From NCBI GenBank assembly GCA_944383135.1, contig CALWOL010000180.1:1-42082 (forward strand): a DNA stretch of 42,082 nucleotides, given 5' to 3'. The position numbers were made by a program, and so were the translations under genes. The stretch comes from an uncultured Flavonifractor sp. (GTDB lineage Bacteria; Bacillota; Clostridia; Oscillospirales; Oscillospiraceae). Shown one piece after another: positions 23,685 to 32,881 of the stretch. Below the pieces are notes generated by a model. The model was not told the DNA's origin, ran no database searches, and worked only from the letters and a program-made list of their open reading frames with translations. Each line of letters begins with the position of its first letter. Position 1 is the first letter of the stretch.

Positions 23685-24737
23685 ATGCTTCCATACACCC
23701 ACGGCGGGGACATCCTCACCGCCCAGACCGTCTGCGGCGGGCCGGTGCTGGATTTTTCCACCAACCTCAATCCCCTGGGGATGCCCCCGGCGGTGCGCCG
23801 GGCGGCGGCGGAGGCCGACGCCGCCCCCTATCCGGACCCCCTGTGCCGGGCCCTGGTCCAGGCCATCGCCGCCCACGACGGCGTAGGGCCGGAGCAGGTG
23901 CTGTGCGGCGGCGGGGCGGCCGAGCTCATCTTCCGCCTGGCCTTTGCCCTCCGCCCCCGGCGGGCCCTGGTCGCCGCCCCTACCTTTTCCGAGTATGAGG
24001 CGGCCATGAACTGCGTAGGCTGTCAGGTGGAGCGGTACGCCCTGGACGGCGCCGCCTCCTTCGATTTGGACGAGGGGATTTTGCAGGCGGTGGTTCCCGG
24101 GGTGGAGCTGGTGTTTTTGTGTACCCCCAACAATCCCACCGGGCGGCTTATCTCCCCCGGCCTGCTGCGGCGGATTGCCCGGAGGTGTGAGGATACGGGA
24201 GCCCGGCTGGTGGTGGACGAGTGCTTTCTCCCCCTTTCCGACGGGGGCGGGGCGGGGCTGGCCCCCGCTTTGGCGGAGTTTCCCCACCTGGTTCTCCTGC
24301 GGGCCTTTACCAAGAGCTACGCCATGGCGGGGCTGCGGCTGGGCTACGGCCTGTCGTCGGATGGGGTGCTGCTGGAGACCCTGGGCCGGTTTGGCCAGCC
24401 CTGGAGCGGGTCCGCCCCCGCCCAGGCGGCGGGAACGGCGGCCCTCACCTGCTGCCCGGACTGGCCGGAGCGGGCCCGGACCCTGGTGGCCCGGGAGCGG
24501 CCCGCCCTGGCGGCGGGGCTGGAGACCCTGGGGTGCGCCGTGGTGCCCTCCCAGGCCAATTACCTGCTCTTTCAGGCGGAGCAGGCCGGGGATTTGAAGA
24601 AAAAACTGCTGGGCAAAGGCATTTTAATCCGCTCCTGCGCCAACTACCATAATCTGGGCTCCCGGTGGTACCGGGTGTGCGTGAGGGACGGGGAAGAAAA
24701 CCGGCGGCTGCTGGCCGCCCTGAAAGAGGTGCTGTGA
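23685..24737 (+). CDS. cobD: threonine-phosphate decarboxylase (PLP-dependent)
   Basis: This 350-residue aminotransferase-fold enzyme decarboxylates L-threonine-O-3-phosphate to aminopropanol phosphate for CbiB. The N-terminus YTHGGDI and [11 protein letters not shown] are typical of CobD. CTPNNPTG and [15 protein letters not shown], with PLP lysine K210, are in place. It resembles histidinol-phosphate aminotransferase, but the cluster context and the HGGDI start favour CobD. A strong AAAGGAGGGGG lies before ATG 23685. No threonine kinase (PduX) is in the window. Confidence 0.92.
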   Translation: MLPYTHGGDILTAQTVCGGPVLDFSTNLNPLGMPPAVRRAAAEADAAPYPDPLCRALVQAIAAHDGVGPEQVLCGGGAAELIFRLAFALRPRRALVAAPTFSEYEAAMNCVGCQVERYALDGAASFDLDEGILQAVVPGVELVFLCTPNNPTGRLISPGLLRRIARRCEDTGARLVVDECFLPLSDGGGAGLAPALAEFPHLVLLRAFTKSYAMAGLRLGYGLSSDGVLLETLGRFGQPWSGSAPAQAAGTAALTCCPDWPERARTLVARERPALAAGLETLGCAVVPSQANYLLFQAEQAGDLKKKLLGKGILIRSCANYHNLGSRWYRVCVRDGEENRRLLAALKEVL

Positions 24738-26233
24738 TGGCAAAGGCGATTATGCTCCAGGGCACCGCCTCCAACGCGGGCAAGTCCCTGCTGGCGGCGG
24801 GACTGTGCCGCATCTTCCGGCAGGACGGCTACCGGGTGGCCCCCTTCAAGTCCCAGAATATGGCCCTCAACTCCGCCATCACCGCCGACGGGCTGGAGAT
24901 GGGCCGGGCCCAGGTGATGCAGGCCCAGGCCGCCGGGGTGGAGCCCGACGTGCGGATGAACCCCATCCTCCTCAAGCCCACCAGCGACGTGGGCTCCCAG
25001 GTGATTGTCCGGGGGATTCCAAGAGGTACTATGCGGGCGGGAGATTACTTTCAGTATAAGAAAAACCTGATTTCCGACGTGATGGAGGCCTACGAATCCC
25101 TGGCGGCGGAGTACGATATCATTGTGATTGAGGGGGCGGGCAGCCCGGCGGAAATCAACCTGAAGGAGGACGACCTGGTCAACATGGGCATGGCCCGCCG
25201 GGCCGGAGCCCCGGTGCTGCTGTGCGGGGACATTGACCGGGGGGGCGTGTTTGCCTCCCTCTACGGCACGGTGAAGCTGCTGGAGCCGGAGGAGCAGGCC
25301 AGGATCAAGGGCCTCATCATCAACAAATTCCGGGGGGATGTGGACATCCTCCGCCCCGGCCTGGGCCAGCTGGAGGCACTCACCGGCAAACCGGTGCTGG
25401 GGGTGGTGCCCATGCTGGACGTGGATGTGGACGATGAGGATTCCCTGTCCGCCCGCCTGTCCGGGCGGGGCCGGGTGGGGCTGGTGGACATTGCCGTCAT
25501 CCGCCTGCCCCGGCTCTCCAACTTCACCGACTTCAACCCCCTGGAACGGATGGAGGAGGTCACCCTGCGGTATGTGGGGAGCGTCAAGGAGCTGGGAAAA
25601 CCGGACCTCATCCTCCTTCCCGGCACCAAAAACACCATGGACGACCTGCGCTGGCTGCGGGAGAGCGGCCTGGAGGGAGCCATTCTCAAGCACGCCGCGT
25701 CGGGCGGCGGGGTGGTGGGCATCTGCGGCGGCTACCAGATGCTGGGCCGGACCGTCTCCGACCCGGAGGGGGTGGAGAGCGGCGGCACCCTGAAGGGGCT
25801 GGGCCTGCTGCCCGCCGAGACCGTCTTTCAGGGGGAAAAGACCCGTACCCAGGTGACGGGGGTGTTCCGAGCCCCCGCCGGCCTGTTTGCCGCCATGGAC
25901 GGCGTGCCCTTCCAGGGCTATGAAATCCACATGGGCCGCACCGTGAGCGCCGGGGACCCTCTGGTGGCCTTTTCCACCCAGACCGGGGAGGAGCGGACCG
26001 ACGGCCTGGCCGCGGGAAACGTGTGGGGCTGCTACGTCCATGGCCTCTTCGACCGGGGGGAGACCGCCGCCGCCCTGGTGAACTGCCTGCTGAAGGCCAA
26101 GGGCCTGGAGCGGGAGGCGGCCAGCGTGGACTGGCAGGCCTATGCCCAGCTCCAGTACGACAAGCTGGCCGACGGCCTGCGCTCCAGCCTGGATATGGAA
26201 GAGATTTACCGCATCCTGAACGGGGAGAGATAA
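24737..26233 (+). CDS. cobQ: cobyric acid synthase
   Basis: This 498-residue glutamine-dependent amidase works on side chains b, d, e and g and is also called CbiP. The N-terminal ATP site [19 protein letters not shown] (9-27) and SQNMALNS are exact family features. The glutaminase domain has its nucleophile at C330 ([10 protein letters not shown]) and a GYEIHMGRT segment; HGLFD is further on. ATG 24737 overlaps the cobD stop (TGATG). One base separates it from cbiC. Confidence 0.97.
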   Translation: MAKAIMLQGTASNAGKSLLAAGLCRIFRQDGYRVAPFKSQNMALNSAITADGLEMGRAQVMQAQAAGVEPDVRMNPILLKPTSDVGSQVIVRGIPRGTMRAGDYFQYKKNLISDVMEAYESLAAEYDIIVIEGAGSPAEINLKEDDLVNMGMARRAGAPVLLCGDIDRGGVFASLYGTVKLLEPEEQARIKGLIINKFRGDVDILRPGLGQLEALTGKPVLGVVPMLDVDVDDEDSLSARLSGRGRVGLVDIAVIRLPRLSNFTDFNPLERMEEVTLRYVGSVKELGKPDLILLPGTKNTMDDLRWLRESGLEGAILKHAASGGGVVGICGGYQMLGRTVSDPEGVESGGTLKGLGLLPAETVFQGEKTRTQVTGVFRAPAGLFAAMDGVPFQGYEIHMGRTVSAGDPLVAFSTQTGEERTDGLAAGNVWGCYVHGLFDRGETAAALVNCLLKAKGLEREAASVDWQAYAQLQYDKLADGLRSSLDMEEIYRILNGER

Positions 26234-26234
26234 C

Positions 26235-26882
26235 ATGAGAAAAGTGGAATTGCAGCGGGTGGCCCCCGCCGAGATTGAGGCCAGGAGCATGGAGCTGATT
26301 GCCCGGGAGCTGGGGGAGCGGACCTTTCCGGCGGACCAGCTGCCAATCGTCAAGCGGGTCATCCACACCACCGCCGACTTTGACTATGCCGACAACCTGG
26401 TGTTTTCCCCCGGCGCGGCGGCGGCGGGCCTTGCCGCCCTCCGGGCGGGCTGCACCATCGTCACCGATACCCAGATGGCCTTTTCCGGCGTCAACAAGCG
26501 TGTGCTGGAGAAGTTGGGCGGACGGGCGGTATGCTTCATGTCCGATTCGGAGGTGGCCGCCCAGGCCAAGGCCCGGGGGGAGACCCGTGCCGCCGTGTCC
26601 ATGGAGCGGGCGGCGGAGCTGACCGGTCCGCTGATTCTGGCCATCGGCAACGCCCCCACCGCCCTGGTGCGGGCCTGTGAGCTGATGGAGGAGGGGCGGC
26701 TGCGCCCCGCCCTGGTTGTGGGGGTGCCGGTGGGCTTTGTCAACGTGGTGGAGAGCAAGCAGCTGCTGCTGGAGATGGACGTGCCCCACATTGTGGCCCG
26801 GGGCCGCAAGGGGGGGAGCAACGTGGCCGCCGCCATCTGCAACGCCCTGCTCTACCAGGCCAGCGGCAACGTCCGGGAATGA
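26235..26882 (+). CDS. cbiC: cobalt-precorrin-8 methylmutase
   Basis: This 215-residue enzyme moves the C11 methyl to C12 and yields cobyrinate. The catalytic histidine is H44 in RVIHTTADFDYA (H43 in Pseudomonas CobH). DTQMAFSGVNK, AIGNAPTAL and VGVPVGFVNVVESK are classic CbiC segments. Length is normal. It sits second to last in block A. Confidence 0.96.
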   Translation: MRKVELQRVAPAEIEARSMELIARELGERTFPADQLPIVKRVIHTTADFDYADNLVFSPGAAAAGLAALRAGCTIVTDTQMAFSGVNKRVLEKLGGRAVCFMSDSEVAAQAKARGETRAAVSMERAAELTGPLILAIGNAPTALVRACELMEEGRLRPALVVGVPVGFVNVVESKQLLLEMDVPHIVARGRKGGSNVAAAICNALLYQASGNVRE

Positions 26883-26886
26883 ACAC

Positions 26887-26894
26887 AGGAGGAG
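26887..26894 (+). promoter_or_regulatory. ribosome binding site favouring the second cbiK ATG
   Basis: AGGAGGAG lies 5 nt before ATG 26900. The in-frame ATG at 26879 overlaps the cbiC stop but has no comparable Shine-Dalgarno. Confidence 0.55.
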
Positions 26895-26899
26895 AGCCC

Positions 26900-27682
26900 A
26901 TGAATGGAAAAGCCCTGCTGGCGGTGTCCTTCGGCACCAGCTATGCCGATACCCTGGAGAAAAACATCGCCGCGATTGAGGCGGATTTGGCTGCCGCCTT
27001 CCCGGAGCGCACCCTGCGCCGGGCCTTCACCAGCGGCATGATTCTCCGCCGGTGGAAGAGAGAGCGGGGGGTGGACATGGACGATGTCCCCGGCGCTCTG
27101 GAGCGGCTGGAGCGGGAGGGGTACACCGACGTGCTCCTGCAGCCCACCCATGTGATGAACGGGGAGGAATACCACAAGCTGGCCGCCCAGGCGGAGGACT
27201 TCCGGGACCGGTTTGTCCGGCTGGCGGTGGGAGCGCCCCTGCTCACGGCGGCGGAGGACTATCTGGCCCTGGGCCGGGCGCTGCTGGAGGTACTCCCCCC
27301 CCGGGCGGAGGGGCGGGCGGTGCTCTATATGGGCCACGGCTCAGAGCATCAGGCCAATTCCGCCTATGCCCTGATGGAATATGCGTTTCGGGATTTGGGC
27401 CGGCCAGACGTCCTGGTGGGCACCGTGGAGGGCTACCCGGACTTTGCCGCCGTGCTCCGGCGCCTGAAGGAGCTGCCCCGGGTGCGGGAGGTGGAGCTGC
27501 GGCCCCTGATGACGGTGGCCGGGGACCACGCCAAGCACGATTTGGCGGGAGAGGGGCCAGACTCCTGGAAGGGGGTCCTGGAGGGCCTGGGATACACCGC
27601 CCGGCCCGTGCTCACCGGCCTGGGGGAGTATCCCCAGGTGCGGGACCTGTTTGTCAAGCACGCCAGACAAGCCCAGGCGTAA
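26900..27682 (+). CDS. cbiK: sirohydrochlorin cobaltochelatase
   Basis: This 260-residue chelatase inserts cobalt into sirohydrochlorin, the entry to the anaerobic corrin route. The metal-binding residues seen in Salmonella CbiK have clear counterparts: H146 (MGHGSEH), E177 (GTVEGYP) and H210 (MTVAGDHAKHDLAG). The N-terminus LLAVSFGTSYADT is typical. I see no signal peptide, so it is a cytoplasmic form. The start at 26900 is chosen on its ribosome binding site, while 26879 remains possible. It is the last gene of block A. The second riboswitch begins about 20 nt after its stop, with no terminator between. Confidence 0.95.
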   Translation: MNGKALLAVSFGTSYADTLEKNIAAIEADLAAAFPERTLRRAFTSGMILRRWKRERGVDMDDVPGALERLEREGYTDVLLQPTHVMNGEEYHKLAAQAEDFRDRFVRLAVGAPLLTAAEDYLALGRALLEVLPPRAEGRAVLYMGHGSEHQANSAYALMEYAFRDLGRPDVLVGTVEGYPDFAAVLRRLKELPRVREVELRPLMTVAGDHAKHDLAGEGPDSWKGVLEGLGYTARPVLTGLGEYPQVRDLFVKHARQAQA

Positions 27683-27688
27683 GCCTGT

Positions 27689-27694
27689 TAAGAT
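27689..27694 (+). promoter_or_regulatory. possible weak -10 before the second riboswitch
   Basis: TAAGAT matches 4 of 6 TATAAT positions and would start transcription at about 27701, right at the first riboswitch helix. No -35 is found at the right spacing. Block B may rely on read-through from block A instead. Confidence 0.25.
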
Positions 27695-27702
27695 AGATGA
27701 GA

Positions 27703-27845
27703 GGACCGGGAAAAGGGAAGCCGGGTGCAAATCCCGCGCAGTCCCGCTGCCGTAAGAGAAGAGCCGCCGCGCACCATGTCACTGGGGAAACCCGGGAAGA
27801 CGCCCGGCGGCAGAGAGGCTCAAGCCGGAAAACCTTGCCCGGTCC
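27703..27845 (+). ncRNA. cobalamin riboswitch upstream of cbiM
   Basis: The aptamer blocks appear in order: GGGAAGCCGGGTGCAAATCCC (27715-27735) with its GCGCAG tail, GTCACTGGGGAAACCCGGGAAG (27778-27799) and CAAGCCGGAAAACCTTGCC (27821-27839). A closing P1 helix is visible as GGACCGG (27703-27709) with CCGGTCC (27839-27845). No T-tract terminator lies between it and cbiM, whose AGGAAAGG is at 27871-27878, so translational control is more likely than termination. It would gate cobalt uptake and the tetrapyrrole supply genes of block B. It fills most of the 207-nt gap. Confidence 0.93.
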
Positions 27846-27889
27846 GGCAATCCAACGACCTACGAGCGATAGGAAAGGATGAAACAACC

Positions 27890-28609
27890 ATGAGACATTC
27901 CAGACGAAATCGAATCCTCCTTACCGGAGGGGTGCTGGCGGGCCTTCTGGGCCTGCTCACCATCAACGCCGGGGCCATGCACATTGCCGAGGGCTATCTG
28001 CCGGTGAACTGGTGCCTGCTGTGGGGGGCGGTGTGCATTCCCTTTGTGGCGGCGGGCTTTTTGTCCATCAAGCGGCGGATTGACGCGGCCCCCCGGGCCA
28101 AAATCCTGCTGGCCATGTGCGGAGCCTTCGCCTTCGTGCTCTCCGCCCTGAAGCTCCCCTCCTTCAACGGCTCCTGCTCCCACCCCACCGGGGTGGGCCT
28201 GGGCGCCATCCTCTTCGGGCCCCTCACCATGGCGGTGCTGGGCCTCATCGTGCTGCTGTTCCAGGCTCTGCTGCTGGCCCACGGCGGCCTCACCACCCTG
28301 GGGGCCAACACCTTCTCCATGGCCATTGCCGGGCCGATTGTGTCCTGGCTGGTGTACTGGCTGCTGCGGAAGGCCAAGGCCCCGGCCTCCGTGGCGGTGT
28401 TTGCCGCCGCTGCTCTGGGGGATTTGTTTACCTACGTGGTTACCGCCCTCCAGCTGGGGCTGGTAAACGGGGGAATGGTAAAATTCCTTGCCATTTTTGC
28501 CGTGACCCAGGTGCCCCTGGCCATTGCCGAGGGCCTGCTTACGGTGGTGATTTTCAACGTGCTGGAGAAGTACAGCCGCGCCCAGCTCCAGGAGCTGCGG
28601 GTGCTGTGA
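27890..28609 (+). CDS. cbiM: cobalt ECF transporter substrate-binding membrane protein
   Basis: This 239-residue protein is the S component of the cobalt ECF transporter. It has a signal-like first helix (residues about 9-29), and the conserved [10 protein letters not shown] segment follows, whose Met-His after processing forms part of the cobalt site. Further helices match CbiM ([29 protein letters not shown]). An in-frame open stretch from 27725 overlaps the aptamer and is not coding; ATG 27890 has AGGAAAGG 11 nt upstream. CbiN, CbiQ and CbiO follow directly. Confidence 0.95.
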   Translation: MRHSRRNRILLTGGVLAGLLGLLTINAGAMHIAEGYLPVNWCLLWGAVCIPFVAAGFLSIKRRIDAAPRAKILLAMCGAFAFVLSALKLPSFNGSCSHPTGVGLGAILFGPLTMAVLGLIVLLFQALLLAHGGLTTLGANTFSMAIAGPIVSWLVYWLLRKAKAPASVAVFAAAALGDLFTYVVTALQLGLVNGGMVKFLAIFAVTQVPLAIAEGLLTVVIFNVLEKYSRAQLQELRVL

Positions 28610-28622
28610 GGAGGGAGCGTAT

Positions 28623-28913
28623 ATGAAAGTCTGGCAGAAGAATCTGATTTTAATTCTCCTGGTCATCGCCATTGCCGCCATCCCCCTGTGGATGCTGCCC
28701 GATGCCGAGTTCGGCGGAGCGGACGGCGCGGCGGCGGAGGCCGTTGAGGAGCTCAATCCCGGCTACGAGCCCTGGTTTGAGCCCATTCTGGAGCCGGCCA
28801 GCGGGGAGGTGGAGTCCCTGCTCTTCGCCCTCCAGGCCGCCATCGGCGCGGGCATCGTGGGCTTTGTGCTGGGCCGGGTAACCAAATCAGACAAGAGTAA
28901 GGGAGAGAACTAG
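28623..28913 (+). CDS. cbiN: cobalt transporter small subunit
   Basis: This 96-residue protein has an N-terminal membrane helix (about 8-25), an extracytoplasmic acidic loop with GYEPWFEPILEPASGEVESLLFALQ, and a second helix (about 70-88). It is a CbiN by sequence and place. CbiN helps CbiM load cobalt. AGGAGGG lies 6 nt before ATG. Confidence 0.93.
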   Translation: MKVWQKNLILILLVIAIAAIPLWMLPDAEFGGADGAAAEAVEELNPGYEPWFEPILEPASGEVESLLFALQAAIGAGIVGFVLGRVTKSDKSKGEN

Positions 28914-28915
28914 TC

Positions 28916-29695
28916 ATGGGCACCGACCGCTACGCCTACCAGTCCCGGCTGCGCCGGGTTTCCCCCCTGCCCAAGCTGGCGCTGACGGCGGCGGCGCTGC
29001 TGGTCTGCCTGTGCTGCAACAGCGTGTGGGTGGGTCTGGCCACCGTACTGGTGATGGGGGTGCTCATCACCGCCCTGGGGGGGCTGCCGGCGCGGGTCTA
29101 CCTCCACTTTCTGAAAATTCCCCTGGCCTTCCTGGCCGTGGGCGGACTTACCATTCTCATCCGCAGCTATCCGGCGGGGGCGGCGGTGGTGGCCGCCCTG
29201 CCGGTGGGGGGCCGGCTGTGGGGCTTTACCGCCGGGGACCTGAGACAGGCGGCCAGCCTGTTCTGCAAGGCCCTGGGGGCGGTGGGGTGCATGTACTTCC
29301 TCTCCCTCAATACCCCTGTCACCGATTTGACCATGGCCCTGGAGCGGCTCCACGTGCCCCACCTGATGGTGGAGCTGATGGAGCTCATCTACCGCTTCAT
29401 TTTCGTGCTGGCGGAGACGGCGGCCAGCATCCGCGTGGCCCAGGAGTCCAGGCTGGGCTATCAGGGCTTCCGCCGCTCCCTCCGCTCCCTGGGGACCCTG
29501 TCCTCCATGGTGTTTCTCCGGGCCTGGCGGAAGGCGGAGCGCATCTGCACCGCCCTGGACGCCCGGGGTTATACCGGCAGCCTCACCACCCTGGCGGGGG
29601 ATTATGCCCCCGGCCTGTGGCTGTTCCCGCTGGCGGCGGGGGTGGCGGCGGGCCAGCTGGCTGTGCTATACTTGGAAAGGATGGCGGTGGGATGA
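28916..29695 (+). CDS. cbiQ: cobalt ECF transporter transmembrane coupling protein
   Basis: This 259-residue membrane protein is the T component that links CbiM to the ATPase. The N-terminus DRYAYQSRLRRVSPLPKLAL and several hydrophobic helices are followed by the cytoplasmic coupling motifs of CbiQ (ESRLGYQGFRRSLRSLG and ERICTALDARGYTG, both with the A/E-R-G character). It starts 2 nt after cbiN and overlaps cbiO by ATGA. Confidence 0.94.
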   Translation: MGTDRYAYQSRLRRVSPLPKLALTAAALLVCLCCNSVWVGLATVLVMGVLITALGGLPARVYLHFLKIPLAFLAVGGLTILIRSYPAGAAVVAALPVGGRLWGFTAGDLRQAASLFCKALGAVGCMYFLSLNTPVTDLTMALERLHVPHLMVELMELIYRFIFVLAETAASIRVAQESRLGYQGFRRSLRSLGTLSSMVFLRAWRKAERICTALDARGYTGSLTTLAGDYAPGLWLFPLAAGVAAGQLAVLYLERMAVG

Positions 29696-30546
29696 ATCCG
29701 GCCATTGAGACAAAGGCCCTGTGCTACGCCTATGAGGACGGCACCGCCGCCCTGGAAAACGTCACCCTGTCCGCCCGGCGGGGGAGCATCACCGGCATCC
29801 TGGGGGCCAACGGGGCGGGGAAATCCACCCTGTTTCTCAACCTCAACGGGGTGTTTACCCCCAAAAGCGGCCAGGTGCTGCTGGACGGTGTGCCGGTGCG
29901 CTACGACAAAAAGGGACTGACCGCCCTGCGCCGGCGGGTGGGCGTCGTGTTCCAGGACCCGGACGACCAGCTCTTTTCCGCCGACGTGTACCGGGACGTG
30001 TCCTTCGGCGGGGTCAACCTGGGCCTGCCCCGGGAGGAGGTGGCCCGCCGGACGGAGGAGGCCCTCCGCCGCACGGGGGTGTGGGAGCTGCGGGACAAAC
30101 CCACCCACGCCCTGTCCTACGGCCAGAAGAAGCGGGCGGCCATCGCCGGCGTGCTGGTGATGGAGCCGGAGGTGCTCATCCTGGATGAGCCCACCGCCGG
30201 ACTGGACCCCCAGGGCGTCACCGAAATCCTGAGCCTGCTGGCCGGGCTGCGGGACAGCCTGGGCATGACCATCCTCATTGCCACCCACGACATGGATATC
30301 GTCCCCCTCTACTGCGACTACGCCTACCTGCTGGGAGGCGGCCGGGTGCTGCTGGAGGGGACGCCGGAGGAGCTGTTCGCCCATCCGGAGGCCCTCCGGG
30401 CCAATCATCTGCGCCTGCCCCGCATCGCCCATCTCATGGAGGTGCTGCGGCAGGCCGACGGGCTGGATACCCACGGTACCGCCGCTACCATCGGGGCGGC
30501 CCGGCGGGAAATCCTGCGCCTGCTCAAGGAGGAAGAAAGCGTATGA
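29692..30546 (+). CDS. cbiO: cobalt ECF transporter ATPase
   Basis: This 284-residue ABC ATPase powers cobalt uptake. Motifs are Walker A GANGAGKST, Q-loop FQDPDDQLFSADV (typical of ECF ATPases), signature LSYGQKKRAAIAG (a divergent LSGGQ), Walker B VLILDEPTAGLDP and switch histidine ATHDMD. ATG 29692 overlaps the cbiQ stop; the upstream open frame is inside cbiQ. It overlaps cbiL by ATGA. Confidence 0.95.
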   Translation: MNPAIETKALCYAYEDGTAALENVTLSARRGSITGILGANGAGKSTLFLNLNGVFTPKSGQVLLDGVPVRYDKKGLTALRRRVGVVFQDPDDQLFSADVYRDVSFGGVNLGLPREEVARRTEEALRRTGVWELRDKPTHALSYGQKKRAAIAGVLVMEPEVLILDEPTAGLDPQGVTEILSLLAGLRDSLGMTILIATHDMDIVPLYCDYAYLLGGGRVLLEGTPEELFAHPEALRANHLRLPRIAHLMEVLRQADGLDTHGTAATIGAARREILRLLKEEESV

Positions 30547-31238
30547 AACAGGGGAAACTCTACGGGGTGGGACTGGGCCCCGGGGACCCGGAGCTGCTCA
30601 CCTGCAAGGCCCGGCGCATCATTCAGCAGGTGCCGGTGCTGGCGGTGCCCGACGCCGGACGGGGGGAAAAGACCGCCCTGGCCATTGCGGGAGAACTGGC
30701 GGAGGGGAAGCGGCTGCTGTACTGCGCCGCCCCCATGGTACGGGACGAGGCCGCCCTGGACGCCGCCTACGCCCGCAACGCCGACCTGGTGTGCGCCCGG
30801 CTGGACGAGGGGGAGGACGTGGCCTTTCTCACCCTGGGAGACCCCACCGTGTATTCCACCTACCTCTACCTCCACCGGAAGGTGGTTGCCAGAGGATATG
30901 AGGCGGAGATCATCCCCGGCGTCCCCTCCTTCTGCGCCGTGGCCGCCCGGCTGGGCACCGCCCTGTGTGAGAAAAGCGAGCGGCTGCTCATCGTCCCCGC
31001 CTCCCACAGGGACATGTCCGACTGCCTGGAGGCGGACGCCAACCTGGTGTTTATGAAGGCGGGAAAGGAGATCGGGGTCCTGAAGGAGGCTCTGGCGGCC
31101 CACGGTCTGCTGGACCGGGCCTCCCTGGTGGCCAACTGCGGCATGGAGGGGGAGCTGGTGTGTCCCCGGTTTGCCGACCTGGAGGAGGGCAGCGGCTACT
31201 TTTCCGTGGTGCTGGTGAAGAAGGGGGAAGAGCCGTGA
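30543..31238 (+). CDS. cbiL: cobalt-factor-II / precorrin-2 C20-methyltransferase
   Basis: This 231-residue SAM methylase is the first corrin-committed methylation. GVGLGPGDPELLTCKA (8-23), LTLGDPTVYSTYLYLHRKV and EIIPGVPSFCAVAA are typical of CbiL/CobI. It is separated from the other cbi methylase genes and placed in block B between cobalt uptake and haem-pathway genes. It overlaps cbiO and the hemA fusion by 4 nt each. Confidence 0.95.
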   Translation: MKQGKLYGVGLGPGDPELLTCKARRIIQQVPVLAVPDAGRGEKTALAIAGELAEGKRLLYCAAPMVRDEAALDAAYARNADLVCARLDEGEDVAFLTLGDPTVYSTYLYLHRKVVARGYEAEIIPGVPSFCAVAARLGTALCEKSERLLIVPASHRDMSDCLEADANLVFMKAGKEIGVLKEALAAHGLLDRASLVANCGMEGELVCPRFADLEEGSGYFSVVLVKKGEEP

Positions 31239-32881
31239 ACCTTATCATGGCGGGGCTGGACTGGCACCGGGCCCCCATTGATCTGCGGGAGAAGCTGTCC
31301 TTCACCCGGGGACAGGTGGTGGAGCTGAACCGGCGGCTGTGGAAGGACGCCCGGGTGGAGGGCTGCGCCCTGCTGTCCACCTGCAACCGCACCGAGCTCT
31401 ATCTCTCCTGCGCCGACGGAGTGGAGGCGGACGCCGGGGCGCTGCTGTGCGCCGCCGCCGGGGTGGAGTATGCCCTTTTTGGGGAGACCTTTGTCTCCTG
31501 CCGGGGCCGGGAGGCCGCCCGGCGGCTGATGGAGGTGGCGGGGGGCCTCCGCGCCCAGATCTGGGGGGAGGACCAGATTGTCACCCAGGTGAAGGGGGCC
31601 ATTCAGGCCGCCCGGGAGGCGGGGACGGCGGACAGCGTGCTGGAGACCCTCTTCCGCAACGCCGCCGCCGCCGGCAAGGAGATCAAAAGCAGGGTGCGCT
31701 TTGTGGGCGTCCCCCGCTCCGCCGCCCAGAGTGGGGTGGAAAAGCTGGAGACCGTCCTGGGGGGCCTGGCGGGAAAGAAGGGCCTGGTCATCGGCAACGG
31801 GGAGATGGGGCGGCTGGCCGCCGACCTGCTCCGGGCCGCGGGCTGTGCCGTCACAATTACCCTGCGCAGCTACCACCACGGCCAGACCGTGGTGCCCGCC
31901 GGCTGCGCCGTGGTGCCCTACGAGGGGCGGTACGACGCCATGGAGGGGCTGGATTTGGTGCTCTCCGCCACCACCAGCCCCCACTACACCGTCACCGCCT
32001 GGGAGCTGGCCCAGCTGGTCCATCCCCCCAGGGTGCTGGCGGATTTGGCCATCCCCCGGGACATTGAGCCGGCGGTGGGGGAGCTGCCCGGCTTCACCCT
32101 GTACAACGTGGACGACCTGGGGGTGGAGGTGTGCCGGAACATCCCCCCCGAGGCGGAGGAGATTGTGGAAAAATACCTCTCCCAGCTGGAGCAGTGGGAG
32201 AACTATAAAAACTGCCTGCCCGGCCTGGAGCGGGTGAAGCAGGCGGTGACCGCCCGGGTGCTGTCCACCGATTTGGAGGGCCCCGAGGCCCGGGAGCTGG
32301 TGGAGCTGGCGGTGAGCCGGGCGGTGGACCTCCTCTCCGGCGGCCTGAAGGAGAGCCTTACCCCGGAGGATCTGGACCGGGCCGCCCGGAAGATTGAGCT
32401 CCACACCGCGGCCCGCCCCAGATGGAAGCAGCCGGCGGAGAAGCCCTTCCGCTTCCCCCTGTTTGTGGAGCTGGCGGGGAAGCGGGCGGTCATCGTCGGC
32501 GGGGGCGCCGTGGCCTGCCGCCGGGCGGGGGTGCTCTCCCGCTTCGGGGTGGAGGTCCTGGTGATTGCCCCCCGGTGCAAGGGCCTGCCCTCCGGCGTGA
32601 CCTGGCTCCGGCGGCCCTATGCCCCCGGGGACCTGGCGGGGGCTGAGCTGGCGGTGAGCGCCACCGACGACCGGGCGGTGAACCGGGCGGTGGGGGAGGA
32701 GGCCCGGGCCCTGGGCATCCCCGTCAGTGTGGCCGACGCGCCGGAGGAGTGCACCTTCTTTTTCCCGGCGGTGTGCACCGGGGAGAATCTTGTGGCCGGT
32801 GTGGCGGGCCGGGGGGATGACCACGACCGCACCGCCCGGGTGGCCAAGGCCATTCGGGCCGTACTGGAGGGATTGGAATGA
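31235..32881 (+). CDS. hemA: glutamyl-tRNA reductase fused to precorrin-2 dehydrogenase (HemA-SirC)
   Basis: This 548-residue fusion combines two steps. Residues about 1-400 are glutamyl-tRNA reductase, with the catalytic C50 in LLSTCNRTELY, the IWGEDQIVTQVKGA segment and the NADPH fold GLVIGNGEMGRLAADLL. Residues about 402-548 are a SirC/CysG-type precorrin-2 dehydrogenase (RFPLFVELAGKRAVIVGGGAVACRRA, then VSATDDRAVNRAV). So the first tetrapyrrole step and the oxidation of precorrin-2 to sirohydrochlorin are on one chain. No C-terminal chelatase domain follows; cobalt insertion would come from CbiK. The GTG start overlaps cbiL (GTGA); ATG 31247 is an alternative that would lose four residues. 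Confidence 0.94.
   Translation: MNLIMAGLDWHRAPIDLREKLSFTRGQVVELNRRLWKDARVEGCALLSTCNRTELYLSCADGVEADAGALLCAAAGVEYALFGETFVSCRGREAARRLMEVAGGLRAQIWGEDQIVTQVKGAIQAAREAGTADSVLETLFRNAAAAGKEIKSRVRFVGVPRSAAQSGVEKLETVLGGLAGKKGLVIGNGEMGRLAADLLRAAGCAVTITLRSYHHGQTVVPAGCAVVPYEGRYDAMEGLDLVLSATTSPHYTVTAWELAQLVHPPRVLADLAIPRDIEPAVGELPGFTLYNVDDLGVEVCRNIPPEAEEIVEKYLSQLEQWENYKNCLPGLERVKQAVTARVLSTDLEGPEARELVELAVSRAVDLLSGGLKESLTPEDLDRAARKIELHTAARPRWKQPAEKPFRFPLFVELAGKRAVIVGGGAVACRRAGVLSRFGVEVLVIAPRCKGLPSGVTWLRRPYAPGDLAGAELAVSATDDRAVNRAVGEEARALGIPVSVADAPEECTFFFPAVCTGENLVAGVAGRGDDHDRTARVAKAIRAVLEGLE

Noticed and set aside
27725..27889. In-frame extension of cbiM with an N-terminal arginine-rich region
   Set aside because: It runs through the conserved cobalamin aptamer and has no ribosome binding site. 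ATG 27890 gives the expected signal-helix and AMH site of CbiM.
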